Below, in pieces: positions 45,122 to 55,144 of a DNA stretch of 64,000 nucleotides. A model generated the notes under the pieces. That model saw only the letters and a list, made by a program, of their open reading frames with translations, ran no database searches and was not told the DNA's origin. The stretch lies in contig JBAOKB010000061.1 in the NCBI GenBank assembly GCA_037044905.1, positions 744,001 to 808,000 of the forward strand, read 5' to 3'. The stretch comes from Hortaea werneckii. Lineage: Eukaryota; Ascomycota; Dothideomycetes; Mycosphaerellales; Teratosphaeriaceae. Every line of letters begins with the position of its first letter. The first letter of the stretch is position 1. The position numbers and the translations under genes were made by a program.

Positions 45122-45994
45122 TCACCACGCTGTGAGCATATGCCGTGCCCCATGTATGCCAGATCCGAGCATCGCTGGGAAGTGGCAGAATCCGCAGGAG
45201 CTTCGAACTGCGGCCTCACCACCATCGTCTCGAACCTTGCTCGTGCTCTGCATCTTGCGGGTCGCTGAGTTGCTCTCTGCATCCGGACACGCTCCAAAGA
45301 GCTCGTCGCCAATGCGGTAGGCACGGCGACGTAATGATCCGCCATCTGAGATCTCCATCGAGCTCAAGCAAAGATTGCCGATGTGTAGGCTTTCGCCCTC
45401 GGACAGACTTGATCGGATCGTTGTTTGCATGCTGGTGCCATATTTGCGATGCCACATAGCTTCGAGTCCAGGGACGCTGGAGTCCGTCAGCAGTTGCGGA
45501 GGCTGTTGCTGCGTCATGCAGAGTTGCATGCGGATGTACCACGCAGCAGATAGGCTTTGTGACCCGGTGTTGTTCGTTTCCAGGATGTAGCTCGTGGTAT
45601 AGTTGTGTTTCTTAATCAGGGCGAGTAAAGCATCTGCTGCAGATGTTGATATGGCAGCTTGGTCAGGACGGTTGTCGCGAACCGAATCGATAACTACGCA
45701 AAGCGATGTGGTTGGATCTGCAACTACGTATTGCCATGTTCCTGTCGTTTCTGAGTAGATCGGGTGGACTGTCGGCCTTGGTTTCGAGGTCCCGTCGAGA
45801 TGCCGAGCTGCACTCTCCCGCTTTGCTTGATAAATTCGGGTCATCTTGCTAGCCAAGTCTTGTGCACCTGAGAGAGCCGCGTAATAGGCTCCGATGAAGA
45901 ACGGTGTGTGTGAACTGTCGAATGCACAATGGTTTGAAGCATTTGAAAAAGGAGAACCTTGTGTGTATTGCGCGTCGATGCCCTGCTTCCTCAT
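45122..45994 (-). CDS. metallo-beta-lactamase-fold protein without metal ligands (ETHE1-like remnant)
   Basis: The 290-residue frame aligns by eye with fungal ETHE1/persulfide dioxygenase-like MBL proteins: RPTVHPIYSETTGTWQYVVA, CVVIDSV, TSAADALLALIKKHNYTTSY and ILET. Where the family has the zinc/iron motif HxHxDH straight after ILET, this protein has NNTGSQ. The later GHTPDH region reads SDGGSLRRR, and the GDS metal aspartate after YRIGDELF is also absent. All ligands are therefore lost although the surrounding fold sequence remains. The C-terminus (after about 45300) no longer matches. The frame itself is open with ATG 45994. It lies on the same strand about 350 bases after the YeeE transporter, a usual partner in sulfur metabolism. 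Either a non-enzymatic paralogue or a decayed gene. Confidence 0.7.
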   Translation of the reverse strand: MRKQGIDAQYTQGSPFSNASNHCAFDSSHTPFFIGAYYAALSGAQDLASKMTRIYQAKRESAARHLDGTSKPRPTVHPIYSETTGTWQYVVADPTTSLCVVIDSVRDNRPDQAAISTSAADALLALIKKHNYTTSYILETNNTGSQSLSAAWYIRMQLCMTQQQPPQLLTDSSVPGLEAMWHRKYGTSMQTTIRSSLSEGESLHIGNLCLSSMEISDGGSLRRRAYRIGDELFGACPDAESNSATRKMQSTSKVRDDGGEAAVRSSCGFCHFPAMLGSGIHGARHMLTAW

Positions 45995-46346
45995 GGTCCC
46001 CGGTGAGCACTCAGGTCGCCGACCTATGTTGCAACAGATGACGCGCTTGCGATTGGAGCACTGACTCCCCCTCTAATCCGGGCTGACCATTTTTCTCCGT
46101 AGGCAAATACATATTCATTTACCATGGCCTCTCATTAAGTTGATCGTTAGGCATCGCTGTAGTGACAGGGCATTGTCAAAGGTCAAGGGGGGTTGTTCGG
46201 CTCACTATTCACCAACACACAATTCCGGGGGATGTGGGTTAAGCATACAAAGAATGTTCAAGACTCCATTTGCTTAAATGATCTAGGCTCCTATCCACTC
46301 AAATCTCGCTTACTCTCTGCCAAAGTCCATAGCCTAGCAATGCCTT

Positions 46347-47330
46347 CTAGGAAGATAGCATTGCCAAAGCAATCCCTCCTCCAAACATGCTCGACACAGA
46401 TACGAATGAGCTAACACCTAGGCTGGACATTCCGCTAATACCATGTCCAGTGGTACAGCCTCCTCCCAATCGCGCCCCAAACACCAGTAAGAAGCCGCTT
46501 AGAAGGGACGAGAATGTCGAAGCCAAGTCACTCGTCTGCAGTCCTGCACTAGTGAAGGGCATGAGGTGCATGATGACTTTGGCCCCGGCAAACATGGAAG
46601 CCAGAAAGAGCGAATTTTGCGCACTTGGCATGCGCTCCCCTTTCACCAAAGCCCAGAAGAAATTGCCAATATCTTCATAAGCTGCACTGACTCCCAAAGG
46701 CTTCCTTGAGACCAGAACTGAGGCCGCTTGAGCTAGGCCAATGAGTATACCACCAAGTACTGGATGTACTGGATATTGACCTCGTGGAGCTAACTCATTC
46801 ACCGCAAACAATCGTCAGGATGGCGATGACCTCGTAGCCAAGCAATAACCGTTGCGAATTGTCTTTTCCCTTCGCGGTCGATGATGAAGGTTCGGGATCG
46901 CAGTTCCGTGTCGCCTGCTTGGATGGGATCGGCTCCATTTCACATACGAGATACCGCCGAGTAATGCGCCAGCCAACATTGTCCAGGCGTTCCGCACTCC
47001 ACCGGCTGCTTGCACCACCATTGTCCCTGGACATGCTCCTGCGAGACCCATACCAAGCCCAAGGAGAAGGCCACCAGTGACATTGCCGTCGAAACGATTC
47101 GCCCAGCCGTAGGTCGTGCTACTCTTGCGTGGGATGGTCGCGAACTTCGCGTAGTTTGCTACGGCGAAGACTGGCGCGCTGCACGCCGAAGCAGTGAGGA
47201 ACGTGAGCAGCATGTGGAAGTCGGTGAACTGTAGTTGATCGAGTATGATACGCGGATTGGCGACTCCAGATATTGACAAGGCTGAACCAAATAGGCCGCC
47301 AGTCAGCGCGGCTGCAACGAGGGAATGCAT
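46347..47330 (-). CDS. YeeE/YedE (TsuA-type) sulfur transporter, two frame breaks
   Basis: The two halves of the family are both present. The first (47330 on) has ISGVANPRIILDQLQF and GMGLAGACPGTMVVQAAGG. The second (to 46347) has GQYPVHPVLGGILIGLAQ and LGGGCTTGHGISGMSS. The cysteines in GACPG and GGGCTTGHG are the type of residues that pass thiosulfate through bacterial TsuA. About ten membrane helices are expected, likely in the plasma membrane. The frame changes near 46934-46936 (one G lost after SYVKW) and near 46803-46818 (before FAVNELAPRG); the linking helix LLLGYEVIAILT reads in the intermediate frame. Function by family: import of thiosulfate or a related sulfur species. As printed, the gene is broken. 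Confidence 0.83.
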
Positions 47331-48209
47331 TGCTCAGCGATGAAGCAATGTAGTACTTCTGCGGGACACTGGGCAATGGCAGAATGTTTGGAAGCCGTTC
47401 TTAAGCGCTCAGACTTGCAGTAGGACGGAGGAGGTAAAGCCCTTGTCGTTGGAAGAGATCGTTGTCATCGACCTAAAAAGCGATCGGGATATAGACGGAA
47501 CATATATACTGATGACCGCTCTGTGAATGCGGCAGAACTGAAAGAGTCCCCGGGGTCGCCATGCTCGTCGGCGACAACGCCTCAGAGCCTCGGCGACCTG
47601 GGTTGATTGCGGACGATGACCTCAGTCCGTGCTTGGTTGGAAAACCCGTTCAGTTATTGTTCATCCAAAAGTAATATAGGGCGGGGAGAGCATAGAGTGA
47701 CAGTATTGGCCCTGACGTATGTCGTACGGCGCTTAGGGATTGTACATCGAGGAATCCCGTCTGCCCGTCTCCTCTATATCCTGCGCTCCACTTGCCACCG
47801 TCGACTGGCGAGGCCATCGAAGGTACTTTCAGATCCAAATAGGCAGTCGAGATACTGTGGATAAACAAAGGTGTTAATACCGTGTATGAACGCGCTGCGG
47901 TTTCCGGGTGAGGCGTGCGTGCGTCATAATTTAAACATTTCCTTCCGAAGCCACGCTATTGGTATGATTCGATCCAAGCAGTCCGCTTGCCCACGAAAAG
48001 TTGCCTCTTGGTTGTTTTATTTCACGCCAACTGGTATCCTTGTAACATCCCCTTCTGTTTTGTGCATTTGGCGGGTTGGCGAGATCCGAATTCTTCATCC
48101 TACAGCCTATCTTTTTGGCGATTTTTCCTCTTCCTAATCTTGACCAAGTGCCGCCTCTTGACGGCCGTCGCCAGGGCCTTAAACTCCCCGAGATCTAGAC
48201 GGGAGCGTG
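47331..48209. promoter_or_regulatory. divergent intergenic, YeeE / Zn2Cys6 gene
   Basis: About 880 bases with no supported gene, shared by the two divergent genes. I could not pick out a palindromic CGG-type site with confidence. Confidence 0.4.
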
Positions 48210-50009
48210 ATGGCAACAAGGACAGGCACTGGCCAACGACCGTCAGGGCTCGCCTGTGTTGAATGCAGGAAAAGGCACCTCAAGTGCGACCTTGGTGGAC
48301 AAAGCCCGAAGTCACCAGGGACGTGTAGCAGGTGCCAGCGAGAAAATATCAAGTGTAATTACGTCCCATCGCGGCGCGGACTTCGCCGGAAACGCGCACA
48401 TCATGAAACTTCAGTGAGAAGCGGGAGCAGCTGCTCGCCCAGGCCAAACGAGCAGAACTCACCCTCGGACTACGAGCTGACTGCTCTGCCTTCTCCGTCG
48501 TCAACCTCAGCTGTTGGGGTTCAGCATTCTCACTTTGACAACAACTTGTACCGTGACTCCCGGCCAGAAGAAACGGTCCAGAGTGGACCTCTTGCAGTAG
48601 CATGCGATCCCGAAATCGACCTAGGGCTGAGCAGGCAAGACGAGGAACAGCTGGTCCATCTTTACTACTCCCATTTTGCCCAACACCATAACATTCTAGT
48701 TCCTCGATCTCGTTTCGGAAGTCAGAACTATCCGCCTTATCTCAAGGCTGTTGTCTACCTCATAGGAAGCCAGTTTACCCCAAGATCCAAGAGTACCGCG
48801 CTGCACACTACTGCTCATACGCTCCTTCAGGGTACACACGATTCAAATCTCTACCTTGTACAAGCTTTGCTGCTACACGCCATCGCTCTGCATGCGCGTG
48901 GAGACCGTGTGGACGCTTTGTCTCAGCTATCTCGGGCTTCGGACATGGCAATACAGCTCGGGCTCAACCTACGCCATGCTGCAATCGCTTATGGAGGGCA
49001 AGACGCCCTATTACAGGAATGCGTCCGAAGGACGTGGTGGGAGCTTTATGTTGTAGATGGCTTCTTTGCCGCCATTCATCGACAGACGGGCTTCAAGTCC
49101 AACACGGTCCCGCTCGAAGCCGCACTTCCGTGTGAAGAAAGCGACTACCGTGATGGGATGTCAAATCTTCCATCTATAACGGTGGAACAATTCGACGCAC
49201 GCTTCTTTATAGATGCGCCACCAGGCTTTTCCTCTGCATGCTATCGGGTAGAAGCTATTCGAATCCTGGCCCGGGTCCTGGCATTAAACCCCACTACCAA
49301 CGAAGGTCCCGATGACCTGCAGTCCATCGACAATGCCATTAGAGCATGGAGGCTGCATCTAGTAGACAGTAAAGCCGCTATGACCGACTGCCTCGGGCGT
49401 ATTGATAATGTGATGCTTCAAGCGTTCGCATTCATCCATTCGGCGACCATCGTTCTACATTTCCCGCGCAGCGAGCTTCTACTACGCGTTCCATCGGCGA
49501 CTAACATCGAATGCGCGAGTAGAATGACCCCAGAATTCCCTACTTCTGCGCAGCATGCCACTAAAGCAATTGCGGCATCAAAGGATATCTCCGATCTGGC
49601 CACAATGCAAGGAAGCGACAACTCTCCTTTGCTTGTCTGTGGACTAGTATTCGGTTGTATAGTGCAGCTATCCGCCTGTTCCGCACATGGCCATAGCTGC
49701 CTTATCCAGCATCGTGACCGCGTTGCACTTATGACAGGTGAATTGAAGTCTTTAGGTCGTTCGTGGCCTATAGCGGCGCATGCTCTGCAGAAGCTGAATG
49801 CAATTGCAACCGGCGTCTTCAAACCAGCGTCGACGGAGCGCTCAAACGACGAGTCTTTGTCTGCGGCAAATCCTCTAGGGTTGCACGACGCTGGCATTGA
49901 TGTAGATGCCATGCTCAAGGAACTTTCGGGTTTCGACCTCTTTCCACCAGGCGTTGCTGCGGACGATTCTATTTTTGATTTTGCTAGTGTAGATCCAATA
50001 GCGCTGTAA
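48210..50009 (+). CDS. Zn(II)2Cys6 transcription factor
   Basis: A 599-residue intact frame. The DNA-binding cluster is at residues about 14-50: CVECRKRHLKCDLGG, a loop, then CSRCQRENIKCNY (six cysteines, with an unusually long central loop). An Arg-rich linker (SRRGLRRKRAHHE) follows. From about residue 140 comes the fungal-specific regulator domain, with YYSHFAQHHNILVPRSRF, RASDMAIQLGLNL and RRTWWELYVVDGFFA. The C-terminus is acidic (DDSIFDFASVD), a likely activation region. The ATG at 48210 is the first methionine. It acts in the nucleus; the target is unknown. Its divergent position beside YeeE and the MBL gene suggests control of that locus, but this is inference. Confidence 0.92.
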   Translation: MATRTGTGQRPSGLACVECRKRHLKCDLGGQSPKSPGTCSRCQRENIKCNYVPSRRGLRRKRAHHETSVRSGSSCSPRPNEQNSPSDYELTALPSPSSTSAVGVQHSHFDNNLYRDSRPEETVQSGPLAVACDPEIDLGLSRQDEEQLVHLYYSHFAQHHNILVPRSRFGSQNYPPYLKAVVYLIGSQFTPRSKSTALHTTAHTLLQGTHDSNLYLVQALLLHAIALHARGDRVDALSQLSRASDMAIQLGLNLRHAAIAYGGQDALLQECVRRTWWELYVVDGFFAAIHRQTGFKSNTVPLEAALPCEESDYRDGMSNLPSITVEQFDARFFIDAPPGFSSACYRVEAIRILARVLALNPTTNEGPDDLQSIDNAIRAWRLHLVDSKAAMTDCLGRIDNVMLQAFAFIHSATIVLHFPRSELLLRVPSATNIECASRMTPEFPTSAQHATKAIAASKDISDLATMQGSDNSPLLVCGLVFGCIVQLSACSAHGHSCLIQHRDRVALMTGELKSLGRSWPIAAHALQKLNAIATGVFKPASTERSNDESLSAANPLGLHDAGIDVDAMLKELSGFDLFPPGVAADDSIFDFASVDPIAL

Positions 50010-51206
50010 CAATTTTCTTACAGGCCGCAAAGTATGTTGACGGGACTTTGCTCTGCTAGCTAAAAGGGCATGCAGGAGTTCACCTCAAAACCTCATCTTC
50101 CCGCTGCCTCAAGGGCTGCACTCGCTCTCGGATGACACTAATAAGCGTTCAGATACCTGCTACACTACGATCAATAACCTCGATTTCGGCCTTTGGGTTC
50201 AGTGGATGCAACTACTTGTACACTGAAACGTTCATTGTTCTTGTTCCTTCGTCCGCCATTTCCCTTTCGCTCTCTTAGACCTTTAGGCAATCATAATGCT
50301 AATAATTACTTTTCGTCAGGGTCTCTGCATATCACCAGCTGTTTAAATGACGAAAACATTGGGATGCACCTCACCGAGGTCGCCGTTCCAGGTCGCCGAC
50401 CAATGGCCGACTTCTGTGTGAACAATAACATTTTTGGGATGTAATGCGTACGCTGGTAACAGTTCGTCGGTAGACAGAGCGGCTACAGATTGGTCGCCGA
50501 CACCATTTGCAAGGATGCAGTCCGCTTTTTAGGACACTTTGCGCGCATGGTTGTAGTGGGCAACAAGTGTCAAGTGGAAATTAACAATCTCAGCACGGTA
50601 TCGTCCACTCTTTGTATCATCCATCAACCTTGTAATTGTTCACTAAGTATCATGTTGTTTTCGACATTGCAATCGAGACTATCAACATCATGGCGAGCCC
50701 GGTATGTCTTGAGGAGGAGCAGGCATAGCAACTTCACACTGTTGCTCATCGAACTACAGGAGTTCAAACCCTTTAGGAGCATCCACGAGTTTCTGACGGC
50801 CATCCATATATACACAGGCGAGGCAGAAGAAGGCAAAACTCGCTATGTCGAGGCCACTAACTACTCTCATGTAGGCTTAGAGTCTAGAGCTTATGTAGTA
50901 TGCAGCGTAGCAACAAAAGCGGGCCAGCGGGATGGGCGTCTTGTCTAAGATTTGGCTCCGCCCCCGAGTAAGAAGATAGAGCACTGGGCCAGAGAGGCGT
51001 TCCCGCAGCTATGCGATCACAGAACGCATCATGGTGTTCCGAATGTTGGGGCTTGCCTTGGATAGAGATCGGTGGAAGACTAGTGGTGATACCTAATGGA
51101 TCATACCAACAACCCTCGGCAGGTCGATCCAATTGCCACTGCATCATTCGCTTCTAGCCATGCGGCCTCTGCTCTTCAGTTCATTGAAATCACTACGAAT
51201 ACTGCA
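50010..51206. other. intergenic
   Basis: About 1.2 kb with no supported gene. Frames at 50193-50444 and 50490-50948 show no domain or codon regularity. Confidence 0.45.
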
Positions 51207-52902
51207 TTAGCAGAGCCCGTCCTCATCAAAGTCGTCAAAAGGCCAGTGCTGCTCAATCATCTCACGCTCCAACTCGTTCTCGGCATAGCCCAAGGCTTCC
51301 GCTTTGATATGCTTTGCTGTAGCTACAGCAGCATCATATCGCTCAAACGAAACCCAGCCGTCGGTCTTAATTCCAATTGCGTCGCGTACGATCCCCATCT
51401 TCTTATCTATATCTTCCTGTTCTAACATCTTCTCCATGGTCTCATCTGCCTCCTGCTGCTGGAAAGAGATTGGACAAGATGCGGTTTTTGGGCCGCCGTC
51501 AATGCCGCCTCTAGTGAGCTCAGACCAGTTCCTGACAAGCATCACCAGAAGTGCTTTCAAAGGGATACTGTTGCCTTCCCATGGCGCTATAGCGTGCCGG
51601 TATAGCCTCTTCTGAAAAGCGCCTCGGTTATGAGATATCGCTTTGTAATGGGAGTTCAACTTCGTGATGGTGGCGGCAACGTAATAGAAATGAGTGTGTC
51701 GCCGTCGATAGAGCTCAATGTCTTTCAGACGATCTTCCTCGTCAAGCTCGTCAAGATTTGAAGGGTATTCGGGTTTCTTCAGCTCTTCCGAATCTGGATC
51801 GCCGTAGTTTTGAAGTGAGCTTGGAATTCCCGCATGCAGGTATAGAGGTAAGACAGTAGTGTGCTGCCAGTCAATAATGCTGGTGATATTACAGTCGTCG
51901 TCCACAAAGATATTATTTGGACTAAGATCTGGATGTCGTATGACTGGCTTGCGGAGCCATTCTTCGGCAGGCACGGTGTGCGCAGCCACTTGAACAAATT
52001 TCTCAAGAGTACGGATGTGCTCTTCGGGATCCACTTTTTCGTAATTGAACATCTCGCGGTATTCCCTGTCAAATGGTAATCGTGGCTTACCGTGTGAGTG
52101 CAGCCACGCCAACTCTATCTTCGCGCCGCCTTCGAGGACTTGTTGACAGGTCGTAGCTACGGCATATTGGATCAGCTTATAGAGTACACAGTGTAGACCG
52201 CGTGCATTCTTTACCTGGGCTCCTCGAGACATCGAGTTGACTCCGCGTCCCAAACCAGTACTCAAGCGATGCATCCGGACCAACGCAAAATTGTCCAGCA
52301 TCGGCTTCTAGCTTGGCATGATCTACGTTATTTGGCAAGTCGCTTGTTTTGTAAATACTTCCGTACGCCGGAAGTGGGATGTTGAAGAGTTTGGCTTCTT
52401 GATCAACGATCTTTCCAAGTATCTTGACTCTTTCCTGATCGCAAAGTTCATACCAAATGTCTGTGAGACTTCGACCAGGAACTCTCTCCATGACCATGTA
52501 CTCCGAACCTACAGCGTTGTCCGCATCTGCAGAGTAAGCGTACACCACCGGCGTCGGAACACTATGTCTTCGGACAAGATCCATAGTTGCTACTTCGCTA
52601 GAGGTTGCGAGGAACTTAGGTTGCGTCGAAGGGTACGGGAGACGAGCAATGATCCGGAAACCATCTTGCATAGTCACTTCAAACACTCGATTGAAACCGC
52701 CTTCTGCCAATTTGCGAAACGATTTGATGTCTGCCTTCTGTCTGTTGACAGATTCGGCCGCCGCTGTGAGGAGAGCGGATACGTTAAATATCAGGCGTCT
52801 CTCGTCAAGTCTTCTTTCTTCGTTGTATCTAAAATACAATGAGCCCAACGAATCAATGCTAGCTTGGGACGACGGACAGCCATCTTCCGGATGTGTAGTC
52901 AA
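51207..52902 (-). CDS. APH-type phosphotransferase (Aim9-like), 5' end uncertain
   Basis: Exons 52902-52215 and 52156-51207 are joined by a 58-nt intron (donor GTAAAG, branch CTGAT, acceptor TAG). The kinase-like core is complete: the glycine loop region KLAEGGFNRVFEVTMQDG, then EYMVMERVPGRSLTDIW, the catalytic RHPDLSPNNIFVDDD and the metal-binding IIDWQHTT. The C-terminal third (RRRHTHFYY, then KALLVMLVRNW) matches the fungal phosphotransferase-enzyme/Aim9 group, whose substrates are largely unknown; some yeast members are mitochondrial. The frame extends 5' to 52902 without an ATG: the first in-frame codons there are TTG, and an ATG at 52972 lies one frame off. A missing base or unseen upstream exon is likely. 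Confidence 0.8.
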
Positions 52903-54119
52903 AGATGCCTGTTTCGTGAGAAGTCCGTGCCGCTGCCGATTCTGCGAAAGGTCGAATTGCGGCGGGGGACATCACCTGCACCTGCATTTTCGAATATAGC
53001 GACCACCAACATGTCGCTTTGTAAAGTATTCTGCGATTCTTGTTGCTGCAAGAAACCATGGTCGAAGTACAGTAGCAGCTGGCGGGAAGAGCATCTCTAT
53101 AGCATCTCTATCTCTAAGCCCTCTCTCGGCTCTCTCACTCTCTCGCGACTTTCGGATGCTCGGTAAGCGCCGCTAGCGTTGCCGAATTCCGGTTCTTACC
53201 AGTAAAAAGTGACTCAAATTCCTGAACATAGAGTTATATGGGATCCTCTGTTTTCTGCAACCTATGGCCGAACCTGGGGAAAGTTGTCGTGCAAACATAT
53301 ATCAGTTCAGTTGATTCATCCGGTTCAGTTGCTGAGGAAAGGGCCAGAGGCTAGTGGAAGTTCACCGTCTCCGGCCTCGCAAAGTCGGGTACAGCAACTT
53401 TAGTAGTTGTACGCAGCAAGAAGGGCTCGTAAATGCCGAGAGAATCCACGGATGATAGCAGCAAACTGGAACTTGTGGCCGGGGCAGTCGATTGCTGTCA
53501 TCTCCAAGGCGTGATTTCCTCTTCTTTGCTGGCTTCGGCCGGAGTCCCGTACATCCAAAGTGGTACGACGGTTCTATTCAGCTAGCTAGGCATAATCTTG
53601 GTCGATCGAAATGTTGACCTCATTAGGACTTACCAACAAATTAGAGGTCCCGGTTTTGGGTACATTGTGTGAATGTGTGCCTTTGTCACTCTTGTAGATG
53701 GGATGTCAGCATACATAGTAAGGACAATCGACGTGGTCGACCCCTCTAGGTTGATTAGTCAGAAAATTGCAGCTCACACTCATAGTCCCAGTTAAGTGCA
53801 AAACATTCGTTCATAGTCAACAAGGGATTTTGTTCTCGTTGCTGCTGTCTTGAGTCTTAGTTGCTATTACGCCTTTCGCGGCATGCGCTCGATAGTAAGC
53901 TTCCTTCAAGCGAAAGAGAACGTGCAGCTTGAGTTTACACATCCGGCCTCACCAGGAAGTCCGAGATGAAGAGAAACTGGTCTGAAGCGCTCGTCGAGCC
54001 AGAAGGCCTGCTCCTCTCAGCCGATGTGCCCGCTTCTCGAAAGAAAGCGTACGTTGGCGATCCGACCGTCCAGTTCAGCACCATTAATCGTTACTCAGCT
54101 ATCAGAAAAACAAGAAACG
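52903..54119. other. intergenic
   Basis: About 1.2 kb. Nothing supported; the frame at 53966-54163 leads into the DUF7730 gene in a different frame and might be part of its 5' region. TCTC/CTCTC-rich DNA lies at 53090-53150. Confidence 0.4.
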
Positions 54120-54774
54120 ATGTCTCCTTTTCTCCAAGTTACCATCTGAGATTCGGGACGTGATCTGGCAATATGTCTTGGGTGGCCTCACGATCCACAT
54201 TTTAGACGACGCTCTTAACCACAACACATGCGTCGCGAAAGTATGTCGACTACCCGTTGATCCAGAGCTGGAAGCCGTTCGCCTCAGGGAAGGAGAACAA
54301 AATCCATATCACGCCCGACATTTTCGATGCTTCGAACCACCGGACCAGCAAAGCAGCGACCTGTACGACCCACCTCAAGCCTTAGTTTCCGTCCTAAGAG
54401 TGTGTCGTCAGATACACGAGGAAGCTGCTCTGATACCTTTCATAGCCAACTTCTTCTCTTTCGCGCGATTCACCAGCCTCAGCCGCTTTCTTGATCGTGT
54501 GGCCCCAGCACAAGCTCATGCAATCCAGCGATTGGCATGGCTCGAGCATTCGAATTGGTCTTCCCACTGGAACCATGCGGCCGGAGTGGCGCTGCGCCGG
54601 CGTTTACCGTCGTTATCGCAAGTAGTCGTGTTCGTGGAGTTCCGACAGGCTTCTGTCGAGCTTTTCTTGCGGAATGGCCATACTCGCGGTGTCCGCGCCG
54701 CAGACTTGAGCGAGTTTTTACGGGGCTTGGCGGGCGGTTCTTTGGCTAAAAGGGAATGTTGCACCGCTCTATAA
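54120..54774 (+). CDS. DUF7730-type protein, one frame break
   Basis: The N-terminal signature of this fungal family is visible: MSPFL followed, one frame over, by LPSEIRDVIWQYVLGGLTIHI (F-L-K-L-P-x-E-I-R in other members). Further on, ALVSVLRVCRQIHEEAALIPF and FTSLSRFLDRVAPAQAHAIQRLAW fit the usual middle section. The frame changes at about 54131-54138 (TCTCCAAG), most simply by one extra C; without it the reading would be FLKLPSEIRD. About 217 residues. The role of the family is unknown; no catalytic motif or membrane segment is seen. Start: ATG at 54120, though the frame beginning at 53966 might add an upstream part. Confidence 0.7.
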
Positions 54775-55144
54775 TACTTCGAGCCTGAAGATTAGGGATC
54801 AGTTCAAAGGCAGAGTGTGGCAGTGGGCTATTGATGAGGAACGCTATATGATTAGAGGTGTTGGTGACGACACGTAGAGACAGCTCGGGTGCTGATAGAA
54901 GTCGATTGGAATGCGAGCAAAGGCGTAGAATAATACCATATGAACCCCAAAAAATGTGCTCAGAAGGAATCGATGGCCTTCAGCGCTTTACCATAGTTGT
55001 ATTCATAGTCATTCACGACCCTTCGCAATCAGCGCGTGCCAAACATCAATATCCAACACCTAGTGCGAGAAGCATTATCGCTAGCCCTTCATCCTCGAAG
55101 CCAAGAGAAGCTCTTGTTACTGGCAGTCACAGGAGATTGGCCCT
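54775..55144. other. intergenic between converging genes
   Basis: About 370 bases, no gene; expected to hold the 3' UTRs of the DUF7730 gene and the orphan protein gene. Confidence 0.45.

Noticed and set aside
42526..54138. RIP as the cause of the broken genes
   Set aside because: The changes are single-base indels, whereas RIP makes C-to-T transitions; I saw no excess of TA-rich stop codons.
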